Shown here piece after piece: positions 63,952 through 64,000 of a DNA stretch of 64,000 bases (its first letter is position 1; the number at the start of each line of letters is the position of its first letter). A model generated the notes under the pieces. The model was not told the origin of the DNA. It did not search any database and worked only from the letters and a program-made list of their open reading frames with translations. Position numbers and translations under genes: made by a program. This stretch comes from VRUE01 sp963730315 (GTDB lineage: Bacteria; Actinomycetota; Thermoleophilia; Solirubrobacterales; 70-9): contig CAVSRD010000008.1 of the NCBI GenBank assembly GCA_963730315.1, forward strand, positions 1-64,000. The letters are read 5' to 3'.

Positions 63952-64000
63952 AAGCCGCAGCTACCGCGAACGGATCGCAGGCAGGGAGCCGATCCCGCAG

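Overview
The window is GC-rich, densely packed bacterial chromosome from a high-GC Gram-positive organism. The most likely source is a deep-branching actinobacterium of the Thermoleophilia/Solirubrobacterales type. Pointers are the complete-style nuo operon with compact NuoC, NuoD and NuoI, F420-type nitroreductase and class II (B12) ribonucleotide reductase genes, the order rpmG-secE-nusG-rplKAJL, and a family of large secreted proteins containing the segment LPDCRAYEMV. This placement is inference from gene content and was not computed. Three breaks in reading frame (nuoM, the end of nuoL, and a G6 run near 45411) suggest either a draft or metagenome assembly, or real lesions.

Layout. 1-12969 (minus strand) is the complex I operon, nuoA to nuoM, with most genes overlapping by a few bases; nuoM runs off the left edge. 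13101-20216 carries small housekeeping genes: a membrane protein, an F420-type nitroreductase, a flavin reductase, a cytochrome c lipoprotein, serS, an orphan NarL-type regulator, msrB, a thioesterase, an MFS transporter and a HAD phosphatase. 20265-26051 has an ABC ATPase/permease pair, an HSL-type esterase and a cytochrome P450. 26058-30074 is nrdJ, interrupted by a 400-residue intein with a LAGLIDADG endonuclease. 30208-34346 has a hemolysin-III-like protein, an FMN reductase and yceI divergent from a MarR regulator with two clear operators, a siroheme-type dehydrogenase and a sugar epimerase. 34462-38322 is topA-tmk-holB (DNA maintenance). 38275-41540 has DUF2304, a GT2 glycosyltransferase and an OmpR-type two-component pair. 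41620-46740 has a large MMPL transporter and small secreted or unknown proteins.

46988-50048 is a probable terpenoid locus: a cis-prenyltransferase overlapping a DUF2600 (YtpB-like) terpene-synthase homologue, next to a protein that fuses two TetR regulators. 50422-58300 holds three large secreted proteins: a beta-propeller type and two tandem paralogues sharing a nearly identical block. The second paralogue has no stop codon before a tRNA-Thr gene and reads through it. 58285-60307 has an acyl-CoA dehydrogenase and an AbiEi/DUF559 nuclease-like gene bracketed by two copies of a 37-bp hairpin repeat. 60475-63951 is the classical rpmG-secE-nusG-rplK-rplA-rplJ-rplL cluster, presumably followed by rpoB outside the window.

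The most unusual items are the hairpin-bracketed AbiEi/DUF559 gene, the palindromic in-frame insert in nuoG, the nrdJ intein, the prenyltransferase/DUF2600/double-TetR locus, and the paralogue pair with its tRNA overlap. No CRISPR array, insertion sequence, rRNA or prophage was seen.
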